DNA of 41,195 nt. Source: Legionella sp. GTDB taxonomy: Bacteria; Pseudomonadota; Gammaproteobacteria; Legionellales; Legionellaceae. The notes below the pieces were generated by a model, which saw only the letters and a program-made list of their open reading frames with translations, made no database searches and was not told where the DNA came from. How positions within the stretch are numbered: the first letter of the stretch is position 1; every line of letters starts with the position of its first letter. The translations under genes were made by a program, and so were the position numbers. Shown piece by piece: positions 25,715 to 34,096 of the stretch. The stretch is from contig JARLJR010000098.1 in the NCBI GenBank assembly GCA_031291095.1, positions 1 through 41,195 on the forward strand. The letters are read 5' to 3'.

Positions 25715-26662
25715 CTATTTTGCAAGACAAGGTTCTTCTTCAAGATAGCCACTTAAAACACCATATAGGCTATTCGTCCAGTGGAGTCTAGGTGGACCTG
25801 ATTTTTCGGTTGCTTTATGCAAATGATCCGTGACTGATTCTAAGTACGATGGATTGGTAAATTTAGCGACAGCGATATGGTTTTCTAGCTCCTTAGTTAC
25901 GCCATTGTTATACAACAACAGGATGCCGCCATCCAGACTAATACCCACATTGGTAAGCATTCCCAGGGGATGGCCATTACTCGACATAGTTTGTATGGAG
26001 AAAGGGCTTACAAATTGAGTGCTTCCAGCAAGATCAACTTTCATCTCATTTAATCCATAATCTGCAGGCCATAGAATGTGAGATAGGCCCTCTTGCTTAC
26101 TTAACTTACCTGTATTTCTTTTAAATACCAACGAGCCCTTGTTTAATTTTATATTATCAACAATTACTTGTGCACTCCAAGTGTTAGTGCCAGTATTTGT
26201 AAAGTCTATTTCTAAAGAGTGGGTGCCAGAAATACTGTCGTAGATAGTGCTCGAGGTATGATAATCGCTTCCCTCATAGGCATCGGCAGGAAGATTTATG
26301 CTCATAAATACTTGGGTCGTGGCTTTGGGGGGCAAATTTTTAAAAGAAATTTTCAACTTACTTAAATGGTTGGGATCGGATTTCTTGTTAATTCCAAGCA
26401 GATATTCACCACTATCGGTGCGAATATATCCATACGGATCTAAACCCATTGCACCATAGCGCGTAAACAATAATTCACTTTCTTTTTTACCTTGGGAAAC
26501 AACAAAGTAGCCGTCGTTTCTTAATGCGAGGTCGAGTGGGTTTCCAGTTTGCTCAAGCGCACAAGTACTTAGAGGAACATTGCCGACTTTATACAAATTG
26601 CCTGCATGTAATTGTGGTGTACCCAAAAGTAAACCCGCGATAAGAATAGATTTTAAACTCAT
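25715..26662 (-). CDS. Secreted flagellar hook (FlgE)-like protein with Sec signal peptide
   Basis: A 315-aa protein. Residues 1-20 are a Sec signal peptide ending LHA. The mature part resembles the middle of FlgE: GNPLDLALRNDGYFVVSQ, then TRYGAMGLDPYGYIRTDSG and LLG (D1 domain), STIYDSISGTHSLEIDFTNTG (D2 domain), and IAVAKFTNPSYLESV close to the C-terminus. The terminal helices (D0) needed for export through the flagellar apparatus and for polymerisation are missing or much reduced. It therefore cannot be an ordinary hook subunit, and a periplasmic or secreted role is more likely. Ribosome-binding site AAAGGAA; single gene. Confidence 0.75.
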   Translation of the reverse strand: MSLKSILIAGLLLGTPQLHAGNLYKVGNVPLSTCALEQTGNPLDLALRNDGYFVVSQGKKESELLFTRYGAMGLDPYGYIRTDSGEYLLGINKKSDPNHLSKLKISFKNLPPKATTQVFMSINLPADAYEGSDYHTSSTIYDSISGTHSLEIDFTNTGTNTWSAQVIVDNIKLNKGSLVFKRNTGKLSKQEGLSHILWPADYGLNEMKVDLAGSTQFVSPFSIQTMSSNGHPLGMLTNVGISLDGGILLLYNNGVTKELENHIAVAKFTNPSYLESVTDHLHKATEKSGPPRLHWTNSLYGVLSGYLEEEPCLAK

Positions 26663-26855
26663 ACTTAATTCCTTTTAACAAATTATAACCAATTAATTTT
26701 ATTGGAAAATGCATTTTATAACGTTGTTAAAATTAATCAACCTGATTACACTGGGTTTAAAATGTGGAAATTAACTAAATTCGTTTTTACTGAATTTTTA
26801 ATCCTGCTCTATATTTGAATACTCTTCAAAACCTGAATAAAAAGAATTTTTACTT

Positions 26856-28028
26856 ATGAAATATCCCAAGGATTTGCTCCACAAAAATGCATTCACATTA
26901 ATTATTCTTTTAGGCCTCGTAAGTTTGTTTGCGGATATGACCTATGAAGGAGCACGAAGTATTTCTGGGCCTTATTTGGCGGTGCTCGGTGCGAATGCGG
27001 CTATAGTAGGTTTTGTATCTGGGTTTGGTGAGCTGCTTGGTTATGCCTTACGTATCGTTTCGGGATATCTCGCTGATCGTACTGGAAAATATTGGACTAT
27101 TACAATTGTGGGGTATCTGTGTAACCTGCTTGCAGTGCCTCTATTAGCACTTGCTGGGCATTGGTGGCTTGCTGCTGTTTTGATGATTACTGAGCGCATA
27201 GGGAAGGGGATACGTGTGCCTCCACGAGATGCCATGTTATCCCAGGCTGGAAATCAAATGGGGATGGGCTGGGCTTTTGGCTTACATGAGGCGCTTGATC
27301 AAATAGGAGGAATGCTTGGTCCTTTGGTTATTGCCTTAGCGCTTTATTTTAAAGAAGGTTACCAATTTGGTTTTGCAATTCTATTGATTCCTGCATTACT
27401 TGCTTTAACCACCTTATTGTTTGCTCGATGGCTTTATCCGCGACCTCAAGATTTAGACATGGAACAAAATGATTTGAATACTGCAGGAATGGATAAGTCA
27501 TTTTGGTTTTATTTAGTGGGTGCCGCATTGATTGCAGCGGGTTATGCAGATTTTCCATTAATTGCTTACCATTTTCAAAAGACAAACCTTTTATCGCCGA
27601 TTTGGATCCCAGTTTTTTATTCAATCGCTATGGGGGCAAATACAATAAGTGCCCCATTATTGGGTCATCTTTATGACCGTAAAGGTTTCATTATTTTGAT
27701 TGCTGTCACAATGCTTTCTTGCTTATTTGCTCCTTTAGTATTTTGGGGGAATTTCAATTTTGCTTTATTAGGCATTATTTTATGGAGCATTGGTGTGGGG
27801 GCTCATGAATCGTTAATGCGTGCTATAGTGGCTCATATGGTACCTAAAAATAAACGCGCTTCTGCTTATGGGATTTTTAATACTGGGTTTGGTATTTTTT
27901 GGTTTTTGGGCAGTGTTGTAATGGGTATTCTTTATGATGTATCTATTTTAGCCCTGGTTGTTTTTTCTGTATTAATTCAGGTCTTGGCGATTCCATTGTT
28001 ATGGGTGGTCTGGAAAAAGATAAAATAA
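26856..28028 (+). CDS. MFS transporter
   Basis: A 390-aa inner-membrane protein with 12 predicted helices. The loop after helix 2 has GYLADRTGKYW, matching the MFS motif GxLaDrxGrk, with a related GHLYDRKG after helix 8. It resembles drug-efflux type exporters, but the substrate cannot be told. It is followed closely by a methyltransferase gene whose longest frame would overlap it by 28 bp, so the two are probably co-transcribed. Confidence 0.85.
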   Translation: MKYPKDLLHKNAFTLIILLGLVSLFADMTYEGARSISGPYLAVLGANAAIVGFVSGFGELLGYALRIVSGYLADRTGKYWTITIVGYLCNLLAVPLLALAGHWWLAAVLMITERIGKGIRVPPRDAMLSQAGNQMGMGWAFGLHEALDQIGGMLGPLVIALALYFKEGYQFGFAILLIPALLALTTLLFARWLYPRPQDLDMEQNDLNTAGMDKSFWFYLVGAALIAAGYADFPLIAYHFQKTNLLSPIWIPVFYSIAMGANTISAPLLGHLYDRKGFIILIAVTMLSCLFAPLVFWGNFNFALLGIILWSIGVGAHESLMRAIVAHMVPKNKRASAYGIFNTGFGIFWFLGSVVMGILYDVSILALVVFSVLIQVLAIPLLWVVWKKIK

Positions 28029-28045
28029 AACGAGTAAACAGAATT

Positions 28046-28654
28046 ATGATTAAACGCAATAAAAATCAAGTTTATAAGGCCTATGAAAAAATTGTTGATT
28101 GGTTTGATGAGGCTCGTACTAAAACTTTAATGGAAGCTGAATATCTCAATTTAATTATTAGTTCCATTCCTGCCGGGGCTTCAATTTTAGATTTAGGCTG
28201 TGGTACTGGAGAGCCGATTGCACAGTATTTTATTGCAAAGGGCTTTAAGGTTACAGGGGTTGACGGCAGCAAAAAGATGATTGAATTGTGTAAGAAGCGC
28301 TTTCCCAATGAAGAGTGGCTCGTTTCTGATATGCGCGAATTAAATCTGCAAAGACAATTTGATGTGATTCTGGCTTGGCATAGTTTTTTTCATCTTGACC
28401 AAGCGAGTCAACGAGCAATGTTTCAATTATTCGCTGCTCACATTAAACCCAATGGCATACTTACTTTTACTTCAGGTGTTGAGGAAGGGGAGGTATGGGC
28501 TAACAATGGGGGAGAAGAGCTTTATCATGCCTCTTTATCAACACGCGAATATGAGCATCTTTTAAATGCAGCTTCATTTAAAGTCTTAGTCCATAAAATA
28601 AATGACCCTCATTGTGGTGAGGCTACTGTTTGGGTTGCTCGACAGGAGGAGTAG
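28046..28654 (+). CDS. Class I SAM-dependent methyltransferase
   Basis: A 202-aa Rossmann-fold methyltransferase. Motif I is ILDLGCGTGEP near residues 48-58, followed by VTGVDGSKKMIE (acidic ribose-binding residue) and a DVILAWHSFFHL motif IV. Substrate unknown. Start chosen at 28046 (MIKRNKNQ), as the alternative ATG at 28001 lies inside the MFS gene. It ends one base from the stop of the convergent regulator gene. Coupling to the exporter suggests they handle the same compound, which is inference. Confidence 0.82.
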   Translation: MIKRNKNQVYKAYEKIVDWFDEARTKTLMEAEYLNLIISSIPAGASILDLGCGTGEPIAQYFIAKGFKVTGVDGSKKMIELCKKRFPNEEWLVSDMRELNLQRQFDVILAWHSFFHLDQASQRAMFQLFAAHIKPNGILTFTSGVEEGEVWANNGGEELYHASLSTREYEHLLNAASFKVLVHKINDPHCGEATVWVARQEE

Positions 28655-28655
28655 T

Positions 28656-29222
28656 TTATGGATAGTGAATAATATCGTGAAATCGAGCAATGTGTGTCGT
28701 TATATTTCGATACCCATGAGGCTGGCTTGCTTCAAAGCGCAAACCTTCACCTTCCTGCAGAGTTTGCCATGCATTATCAATCAGGATATCCATAACGCCC
28801 TCTAGAACGATAATATGCTCAATAACCCCATGCTTATGAGATGGGGACAAATGCTCACAACCAGGTAATAATTCAATGACAAACAGTTCAAAATTTAATT
28901 GGCTATCAAAAGGAAATAGAGTCAATACACGAATTTTTTCATCACTAGGATGAAGTTGTTGGGTTTGACCGACTCGATAAACCGGTTCATTAAAATGAGT
29001 TTGTAATTCCTCAATAAATGAGGAGAACGAGGTTTGAAAGCCGCTAGCAATTTTCCATAAAGTGGCAATGGTTGGGCTTGATTCCCCGCGTTCTATCTGG
29101 CCTAACATTGCCTTGCTTACCCCGGTGGCCGCTGCAGCTTTATCAAGACTCCAACCACGTTCTTTACGTAAATTTTTTAAAGTTAGGGCAATGTGCTTGT
29201 ATAAATGTTCCATAAAAATCAT
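28656..29222 (-). CDS. XRE-family transcriptional regulator with cupin sensor domain
   Basis: A 188-aa regulator. Residues ~8-65 are an XRE helix-turn-helix (LRKERGWSLDKAAAATGVSK, then QIERGESSPTIATLWKIA). Residues ~105-185 are a cupin beta-barrel with the PSHKHGVIEHIIVLEG motif, probably binding a small ligand. The start is either 29222 or 29213; neither has a ribosome-binding site, and a perfect palindrome lies flush against the first. It faces the DUF2000-AlaX gene pair across two palindromes, so it most likely represses itself and that pair until a ligand appears. Confidence 0.88.
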   Translation of the reverse strand: MIFMEHLYKHIALTLKNLRKERGWSLDKAAAATGVSKAMLGQIERGESSPTIATLWKIASGFQTSFSSFIEELQTHFNEPVYRVGQTQQLHPSDEKIRVLTLFPFDSQLNFELFVIELLPGCEHLSPSHKHGVIEHIIVLEGVMDILIDNAWQTLQEGEGLRFEASQPHGYRNITTHIARFHDIIHYP

Positions 29223-29240
29223 TGTGCGCTATAGCGCACA
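29223..29240. promoter_or_regulatory. Operator palindrome 1 of the XRE-cupin module
   Basis: TGTGCGCTATAGCGCACA, a perfect 18-bp palindrome that touches the regulator start codon. Its half sites TGCG and CGCA with 6-bp spacing recur in operator 2, 35 bp away centre to centre. Bound regulator here would block its own transcription. Confidence 0.75.
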
Positions 29241-29257
29241 TAGTTAACATGAGTTAT

Positions 29258-29275
29258 TATGCGTTAAAACGCACA
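29258..29275. promoter_or_regulatory. Operator palindrome 2 of the XRE-cupin module
   Basis: TATGCGTTAAAACGCACA: TGCG-N6-CGCA as in operator 1, with differences only at the centre and one edge. It lies about 34 bp before the DUF2000 start codon, where it would overlap the promoter of that gene. Confidence 0.72.
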
Positions 29276-29308
29276 ACTTGTGAAGCAGCATAAACTTAGG
29301 AGTTTATA

Positions 29309-29731
29309 ATGGCAACAGCGCAATTTAAGAGTAAATTGGTAGCCGTACTGAACAAAAATATTGAGCCTGGTAAAGTAATGAATGCTTTGGCGCATATGTG
29401 TATTGGCCTAGGTTCTGCTATTGGACAAGAGGAGTTACGTCTTACGGATTATCGTGATGCTGACGGCAGCTCTCATCCCTTTATTTCCGAAATTCCGTTT
29501 ATTATTTTGGCGGATAATTCAAATAAAATTAGGAAGCTGCGTGTTGAAGCAAAAACACAAAATATTTTATGCAATGATTTTACCGATACGATGACTGTTG
29601 GTACTTATCAAGAGCAAATAGAACGTACTGCACAAGTGAACGAGGAGGGGCTAATCTATTATGGAATCGTATTGTTTGGTGATTGGAATAAAGTAAGTGA
29701 ATTAACGCGAAAGTGTTCTCTTTGGAGGTAA
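29309..29731 (+). CDS. DUF2000-family protein
   Basis: A 140-aa cytoplasmic protein. The start (KLVAVLNKNIEPGKVMNALAHMCIGLG) fits the DUF2000 family, whose fold resembles peptidyl-tRNA hydrolase 2; no activity is established. It has a TAGGAG ribosome-binding site and lies 34 bp from operator 2. Its last codons contain the ribosome-binding site of the next gene (TTTGGAGG), so translation of the two is likely coupled. Next to an AlaX-like protein, a role in handling misacylated tRNA or free amino-acid derivatives is possible but is inference. Confidence 0.8.
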   Translation: MATAQFKSKLVAVLNKNIEPGKVMNALAHMCIGLGSAIGQEELRLTDYRDADGSSHPFISEIPFIILADNSNKIRKLRVEAKTQNILCNDFTDTMTVGTYQEQIERTAQVNEEGLIYYGIVLFGDWNKVSELTRKCSLWR

Positions 29732-29736
29732 TTCCC

Positions 29737-30396
29737 ATGAAAAAAATTTTTTGGGAAAATCCGTACCAACATTCTTTAGTAACCACGGTAGCATCAGTAG
29801 AATGTGAACGTATTTTATTAGAGGAAACGATTGCATTTTCTTTCTCAGGTGGGCAAGAAAGTGATAAGGCTTGGATTCATGGTTATCCTGTTCTTAACTC
29901 TGAACTAGAGGGAAATCTGATTTATTATACTCTGCCAACAGAACATCGACTTGCTGTTGGTGATGAAGTAAGCATAAATATTGATTGGCCACGACGATAT
30001 CGACTGATGCGTTTGCATTTTGCCGCAGAATTAGTGCTTGAGTTGATAACGAGAAAATTAGCAGTGCAAAAAATTGGTGCGCACATTGCTGAATCAAAAG
30101 CACGAATAGATTTTATTTCTCACCAAAACATATCTCTTATTTTTCCTGCTCTATTGGCTGATTATAATCAAATAATAGAGGAAGATAGGCTTATTAAAAC
30201 TGGATTTTCTGATGTGTCAAATCAACGGCGTTATTGGGAAATAGACGGATTTTCTCGCGTAGCTTGTGGGGGGACTCATGTAAAATCTACAGCGGAAGTT
30301 GGGGCCATTAGTTTAAAAAGAGTTAATATTGGTGGTGGGAAAGAGCGTATTGAGATAAGGCTTGTTGAGCTTGATTTGGGGTTGGCTAACCAATAG
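29737..30396 (+). CDS. AlaX-like alanyl-tRNA editing domain protein with altered zinc site
   Basis: A 219-aa stand-alone relative of the editing domain of alanyl-tRNA synthetase, which clears Ser-tRNA(Ala) or Gly-tRNA(Ala). The second part shows RYRLMRLHFAAELVLEL and, near the end, ACGGTHVKSTAEVG. The zinc pair C177 and H181 (CxxxH) is present. The first pair, normally HxxxH, reads H94-F-A-A-E98 here, so one histidine is replaced by glutamate. Start chosen at 29737 with GGAGG 8 nt upstream. It forms a two-gene unit with the DUF2000 gene, divergent from the XRE-cupin regulator. Confidence 0.83.
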   Translation: MKKIFWENPYQHSLVTTVASVECERILLEETIAFSFSGGQESDKAWIHGYPVLNSELEGNLIYYTLPTEHRLAVGDEVSINIDWPRRYRLMRLHFAAELVLELITRKLAVQKIGAHIAESKARIDFISHQNISLIFPALLADYNQIIEEDRLIKTGFSDVSNQRRYWEIDGFSRVACGGTHVKSTAEVGAISLKRVNIGGGKERIEIRLVELDLGLANQ

Positions 30397-30405
30397 GTTT
30401 TAAAT

Positions 30406-32190
30406 TTAATAGACGGCACTTAGCCTTGATTCGTTTTCAACCAATAGATCCTGCTCTTCCACTTGTACCTCTTTCCTATCATTCACTCTAAAGAATATCG
30501 TATGGTCATGATGGCGTTTTACTGTAGAACGGTGCGCGATGCTAATAATGGTTGTGTTTGGTAGAAGCTCTTTAAGACGAGTGTAAACTTGCTCTTCTAC
30601 TTCTTCGTCTAAAGACGCAGTAGACTCATCCAGGAACACCCAGTCAGGTTTTCTTAATAGCACACGGGCAAAGGCAATGCGTTGTTGCTCACCTAAGGAT
30701 TTAAAACCAATTTCTGTATCGAGTTTATCGGTAAGTGTTCCCATATTTACCGCGTTCAATGCGGATATCAGTTCTGTATCGGAATAGCTACACTGTGCAT
30801 CAGGATAGGCGAGCACGTTTCTTAATGTATCATGAGGAAGGGTAGGTTTTTGTGGTAAAAAATAAACTGTTTCCAAGCTCGTTGGAATAACAATTTCCCC
30901 CTCACCTGAGAGCCAAGTGCCTGCAATGGCTTTGAAAAGACTACTTTTTCCCGTTCCTGACGGTGCTTGAATTAAGGTATGAACTCCGGGAGTGAATCTT
31001 AAATTAAGACCTTTTACGAGCAATGCATCATCATTATGCAATTTAAGATCTAAATTGTTTATCACTAAATCTTTATCATGCTCACCCACAAGGCGAATAA
31101 TTTTCTGGGTTGAAGCATTATTATTTTGGTCCAAAACTTCTTGTAAGCTAAGAATGCGCCCAAGACTCGTTTGAAATCTATTAATTTTTTCAAAGGACTC
31201 GATGAACCAGCTTAAAGAAGAGGTCATCATGGAAAAATAAAATCCTACTGTATAAAATGCGTCTAGACTGATTAAATTGTTAAAATACAAAGGCGCGGCC
31301 GCAAGAAAAGGGACCAGCATTTGAAAATTGCTATTAAACGCATTAAATGTTGCTGTTCTATTTTGGATAGATAATCGCCGAGTGGTTTTGATACTTAAGT
31401 CATCTATCTGCTTCGCAAGACGGTCTGCATGGTATTTTTCAGCATGCTCTATAGCTACTTCCTCTGAAAAATTACTAATGTCACGCAAATTCGTTCTTAA
31501 ATTAGATTGACTAATCGTTTCTTCAGTAGTCAATTCGTGTAAGGGTCTATTTATAAAATAACCAATAAGCGAGGTTCCAATCCCTACGGTTAAGGCTGTC
31601 CATACTAAAAAGCCTGGAATTACTATATTTAGCCCTAGCAACGTAAAAGACAGGGTGCTGCCGGTTAAATACAACAGGGTGGTGTAGATAATGAGATTCG
31701 TTAAATTATTAATAAAACCTATAGCCAGGTCTAGGGACGAATCAACAACATGATTAATGTCTTCTTGAATACGTTGCTCTGGGTTATCAATCGCTTTATA
31801 AGATCTTGCAATTTCGAGGTAATTGGTTTTTCCGTATAAGTATTGATCGGTTGTTTTTTTATATAGCCAGTCACGCCATTGCACATATAACGTATTTTTT
31901 AAATTATGCGCCAGCCATTGAAAACAGGCCATCCCCCCGGAAACGACAAAACTATAAGCTAAATTCGTTAATAAGAGCGCTGTATCTTTGGCCATAAGTG
32001 CGGCATAAATATTGGGAAAACACCACCATCCCAAACACAAGCCCAGGCCTGATATTGCTAAAACGCTTAAGATAGAGCCGGCAAGTAACAGTCTTGCTCT
32101 CCATTTGTCATCCGAGTCTAAAAAATAGGCGAGCAAAAACCGGGACGCATTTTTTAAATAAGAGGGGTGGATGGACGTGGGATTGTTCAT
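30406..32190 (-). CDS. ABC transporter, fused membrane and ATPase domains (SbmA/BacA-YddA type)
   Basis: A 594-aa half transporter expected to work as a dimer. Residues ~30-320 hold about six helices of the ABC_membrane_2 (SbmA/BacA) type. The ATPase domain has Walker A GTGKSS, a signature LGEQQR in place of LSGGQ, Walker B VFLDEST and a switch histidine (SIAHRS). The LGEQQ variant is usual in the YddA and ABCD groups, which handle very-long-chain fatty acids, vitamin B12 or peptides. The substrate is unknown. It is convergent with the AlaX-like gene. Confidence 0.88.
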   Translation of the reverse strand: MNNPTSIHPSYLKNASRFLLAYFLDSDDKWRARLLLAGSILSVLAISGLGLCLGWWCFPNIYAALMAKDTALLLTNLAYSFVVSGGMACFQWLAHNLKNTLYVQWRDWLYKKTTDQYLYGKTNYLEIARSYKAIDNPEQRIQEDINHVVDSSLDLAIGFINNLTNLIIYTTLLYLTGSTLSFTLLGLNIVIPGFLVWTALTVGIGTSLIGYFINRPLHELTTEETISQSNLRTNLRDISNFSEEVAIEHAEKYHADRLAKQIDDLSIKTTRRLSIQNRTATFNAFNSNFQMLVPFLAAAPLYFNNLISLDAFYTVGFYFSMMTSSLSWFIESFEKINRFQTSLGRILSLQEVLDQNNNASTQKIIRLVGEHDKDLVINNLDLKLHNDDALLVKGLNLRFTPGVHTLIQAPSGTGKSSLFKAIAGTWLSGEGEIVIPTSLETVYFLPQKPTLPHDTLRNVLAYPDAQCSYSDTELISALNAVNMGTLTDKLDTEIGFKSLGEQQRIAFARVLLRKPDWVFLDESTASLDEEVEEQVYTRLKELLPNTTIISIAHRSTVKRHHDHTIFFRVNDRKEVQVEEQDLLVENESRLSAVY

Positions 32191-32292
32191 TATATCTTCT
32201 AAGTTTTATTAGTCATTTGGGAGCTAACAGCTTTAACGGAATTGGCGTTATATTTTAATTAAGTTATATAAAAAAGATTAAAACTAATGAAA

Positions 32293-32314
32293 ATATGACC
32301 ATATTGGTTCATAT
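32293..32314. other. Imperfect palindrome in an otherwise empty 312-bp gap
   Basis: ATATGACC and GGTTCATAT pair with one bulged base around ATATT. It lies between the divergent ABC-transporter and PNPOx-family genes (32191-32502). I see no dispersed repeat, RNA gene or clear promoter in the rest of that gap. Confidence 0.25.
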
Positions 32315-32502
32315 TACATGAGGATTTATCCAAAAGTCCATATAAAAAATAATATGCTCCTGTATGTAGCTCGATTTTATCAATGATTTTGTATTGTTTT
32401 TGAGCTAGACAAAATGAACATCCTATGACAGCATTAGGTGCAAATAATCAAATTTCATACTTTAAACAGCGGTTTAAGAGAAATGATTTATAGGAGTCTT
32501 CA

Positions 32503-33078
32503 ATGCCATTTAATCAGTTAATCGATTGGTTGAGCAACGAAAAAGAATTGGGAGTTACACAACCGGAATGTGCTGTTTTAGCAACCTGCACTTCATCAGG
32601 AATACCTCATAGCCGGGTGGTGGCGATTCGAGAAATAAACAACGATGGCATCCTATTTTTTACCCAAAAAGGAACGCGCAAAGTTAACGAACTGCTTGCT
32701 AATCCTGCGGCAACCTTGAACTTTTCATTCGCAATGCAGCAACGTCAGGTGAGTATTGAAGGAATTGCAAAGCCAATTTCTCCAGAAGATAATGAGCATT
32801 ATTGGGCAAGTTTACCTCGAGAGCGACAACTGCGTTTTTCAGCCTATGCCCCTACATCGGGTCAAGTGATTTCTGATTTGCTTCAGTTGGATAAGCGAAA
32901 GCAAGAATTGGACGCCCAATTCCTTAATCAACCCATTCCGATGTGTGATGATTATGTGGGATTTCGTTTTCAGCCTGAGACTTTTATTTTTTATGCAGTA
33001 GAGCCCATTTCTTTTTCACAAGTGTTTCGATTTAGCAGGGAAGGGGAGGGATGGCGTAAGGAACTACTATCGCCTTAG
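32503..33078 (+). CDS. Pyridoxamine 5'-phosphate oxidase family protein, divergent substrate site
   Basis: A 191-aa FMN flavoprotein of the PdxH family, which oxidises pyridoxamine or pyridoxine phosphate. The FMN-binding region (SRVVAIREINNDGILFFTQ, KGTRKVNELLANP) is well kept. At the C-terminus the E. coli enzyme has RLHD, whose Arg and His bind the substrate phosphate and ring; here the aligned residues read SFSQ (170-173). The protein is also shorter than usual (about 215). It may be a paralogue with a different substrate, as in PhzG-like enzymes, so I give no gene symbol. Ribosome-binding site AGGAG. Confidence 0.8.
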   Translation: MPFNQLIDWLSNEKELGVTQPECAVLATCTSSGIPHSRVVAIREINNDGILFFTQKGTRKVNELLANPAATLNFSFAMQQRQVSIEGIAKPISPEDNEHYWASLPRERQLRFSAYAPTSGQVISDLLQLDKRKQELDAQFLNQPIPMCDDYVGFRFQPETFIFYAVEPISFSQVFRFSREGEGWRKELLSP

Positions 33079-33112
33079 GAAAGCCCAGAAAAGTAATTTG
33101 TGCTACTTCCGG

Positions 33113-33137
33113 TGCTGGGCCTTGCAGCAGCCCAGCA
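33113..33137. terminator. Hairpin between convergent genes
   Basis: TGCTGGGC, 9-nt loop, GCCCAGCA: a perfect 8-bp stem between the convergent PNPOx-family and membrane-protein genes. T-rich sequence follows only after some 35 bp, so it is a weak terminator candidate. Confidence 0.45.
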
Positions 33138-33182
33138 TCAAGACAAGCGTAGATGTTTAACTCTCATTGAACGTATTTTTTA

Positions 33183-33824
33183 TTATACAGCCACTAATAA
33201 ATTATCTTCTGTCTTTTTCTCTTCTTCAACTGGAGAAACCTCATCACAAAACAGTTCAATGTTTTTAACTAAGTCATTAAATCGTTCTGATACAGGATCC
33301 TTTTGTGAGGAGTAGACACCATAAGAAAATGCACCGACACAAAGTGCTGGAATTCCTATGCTTGCAAGAGCGATTACAAGATAATCGGCTACATAACTTG
33401 CAGAAAGAACGCCAAAATACAGGGCCCCGAATGATCCACCTACGGTTAAGGCGACGCTCAGTAAAAGGATGTACATACATATCATAGAAAGTTTATGGCT
33501 TACGCTGGCGAAATTACTAGGGGTATGGATTGCCGCTGGGAAGCATAAAACATTAGTTTGTAGTTCTCTACATGCGTTTACAATGTCTTGTTCATGGTTT
33601 TCTTTTGTCGCGTGTGATGAAACTAAGGACATAAGACCCGTTGTATTACGAATAACTAAATTTAATTGTTGCTTGGTATAAGGATCATCTGTCATCGCAA
33701 GGATGTTTTGACATTGAGCTATGATATTGGCACCTAGTTGTGAAATAGCCCTGCGATCTTTTTTTTGATCTTTAGTTTTTAAAAACCAATATTTGGATAG
33801 CCGTAGTTCTATATCATGCATCAT
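33183..33824 (-). CDS. Orphan membrane protein with a C-terminal hydrophobic hairpin
   Basis: A 213-aa protein without a signal peptide. The first 105 residues are soluble and helix-rich. Two hydrophobic segments follow (about 113-137, MICMYILLLSVALTVGGSFG, and 145-170), then an acidic tail (SPVEEEKKTEDNLLVAV). I do not recognise a family. The layout, with a soluble domain, a paired hydrophobic stretch and an acidic tail, is common among Legionella effectors that insert into host membranes, but this is only a resemblance. Ribosome-binding site GGAG ahead of the ATG at 33824. Confidence 0.6.
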   Translation of the reverse strand: MMHDIELRLSKYWFLKTKDQKKDRRAISQLGANIIAQCQNILAMTDDPYTKQQLNLVIRNTTGLMSLVSSHATKENHEQDIVNACRELQTNVLCFPAAIHTPSNFASVSHKLSMICMYILLLSVALTVGGSFGALYFGVLSASYVADYLVIALASIGIPALCVGAFSYGVYSSQKDPVSERFNDLVKNIELFCDEVSPVEEEKKTEDNLLVAV

Positions 33825-33955
33825 ATTTTACTCCATGTTTTTGATAAAAAAAGAAAAATTATTTTTGAATCAATTGAACTATATGAGCTTGGTTTTTCGC
33901 TCATCTAAATGACCGCATTTTTGTGGAACATCATATCCTTAATAGGGCTTTTATT

Positions 33956-34070
33956 CTATAGACCGTTGTAACTCTGGATGCTTGCAACCAAGCTCTTTTT
34001 CGCTTCTTCGAATTTGTTGATGATGTCAGGTGCACTGCTAATTAAAAGTAAAATAAATGGGGGATAGCAT
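33956..34070 (-). pseudogene. Remnant of a second GT2-synthase 5' region
   Basis: On the minus strand a short frame reads FILLLISSAPDIINKFEEAK and then ends at a stop. It matches FILLISCAPDILKKFKEAT of the intact synthase at 37442-38827. At DNA level 34002-34048 agrees with 38703-38749 at 41 of 47 positions. No start codon or downstream domain remains. It lies just after the HEAT gene, at the far end of the polysaccharide locus. Confidence 0.6.
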
Positions 34071-34096
34071 TTGTTAAAATAACAAGGAATTCAATA

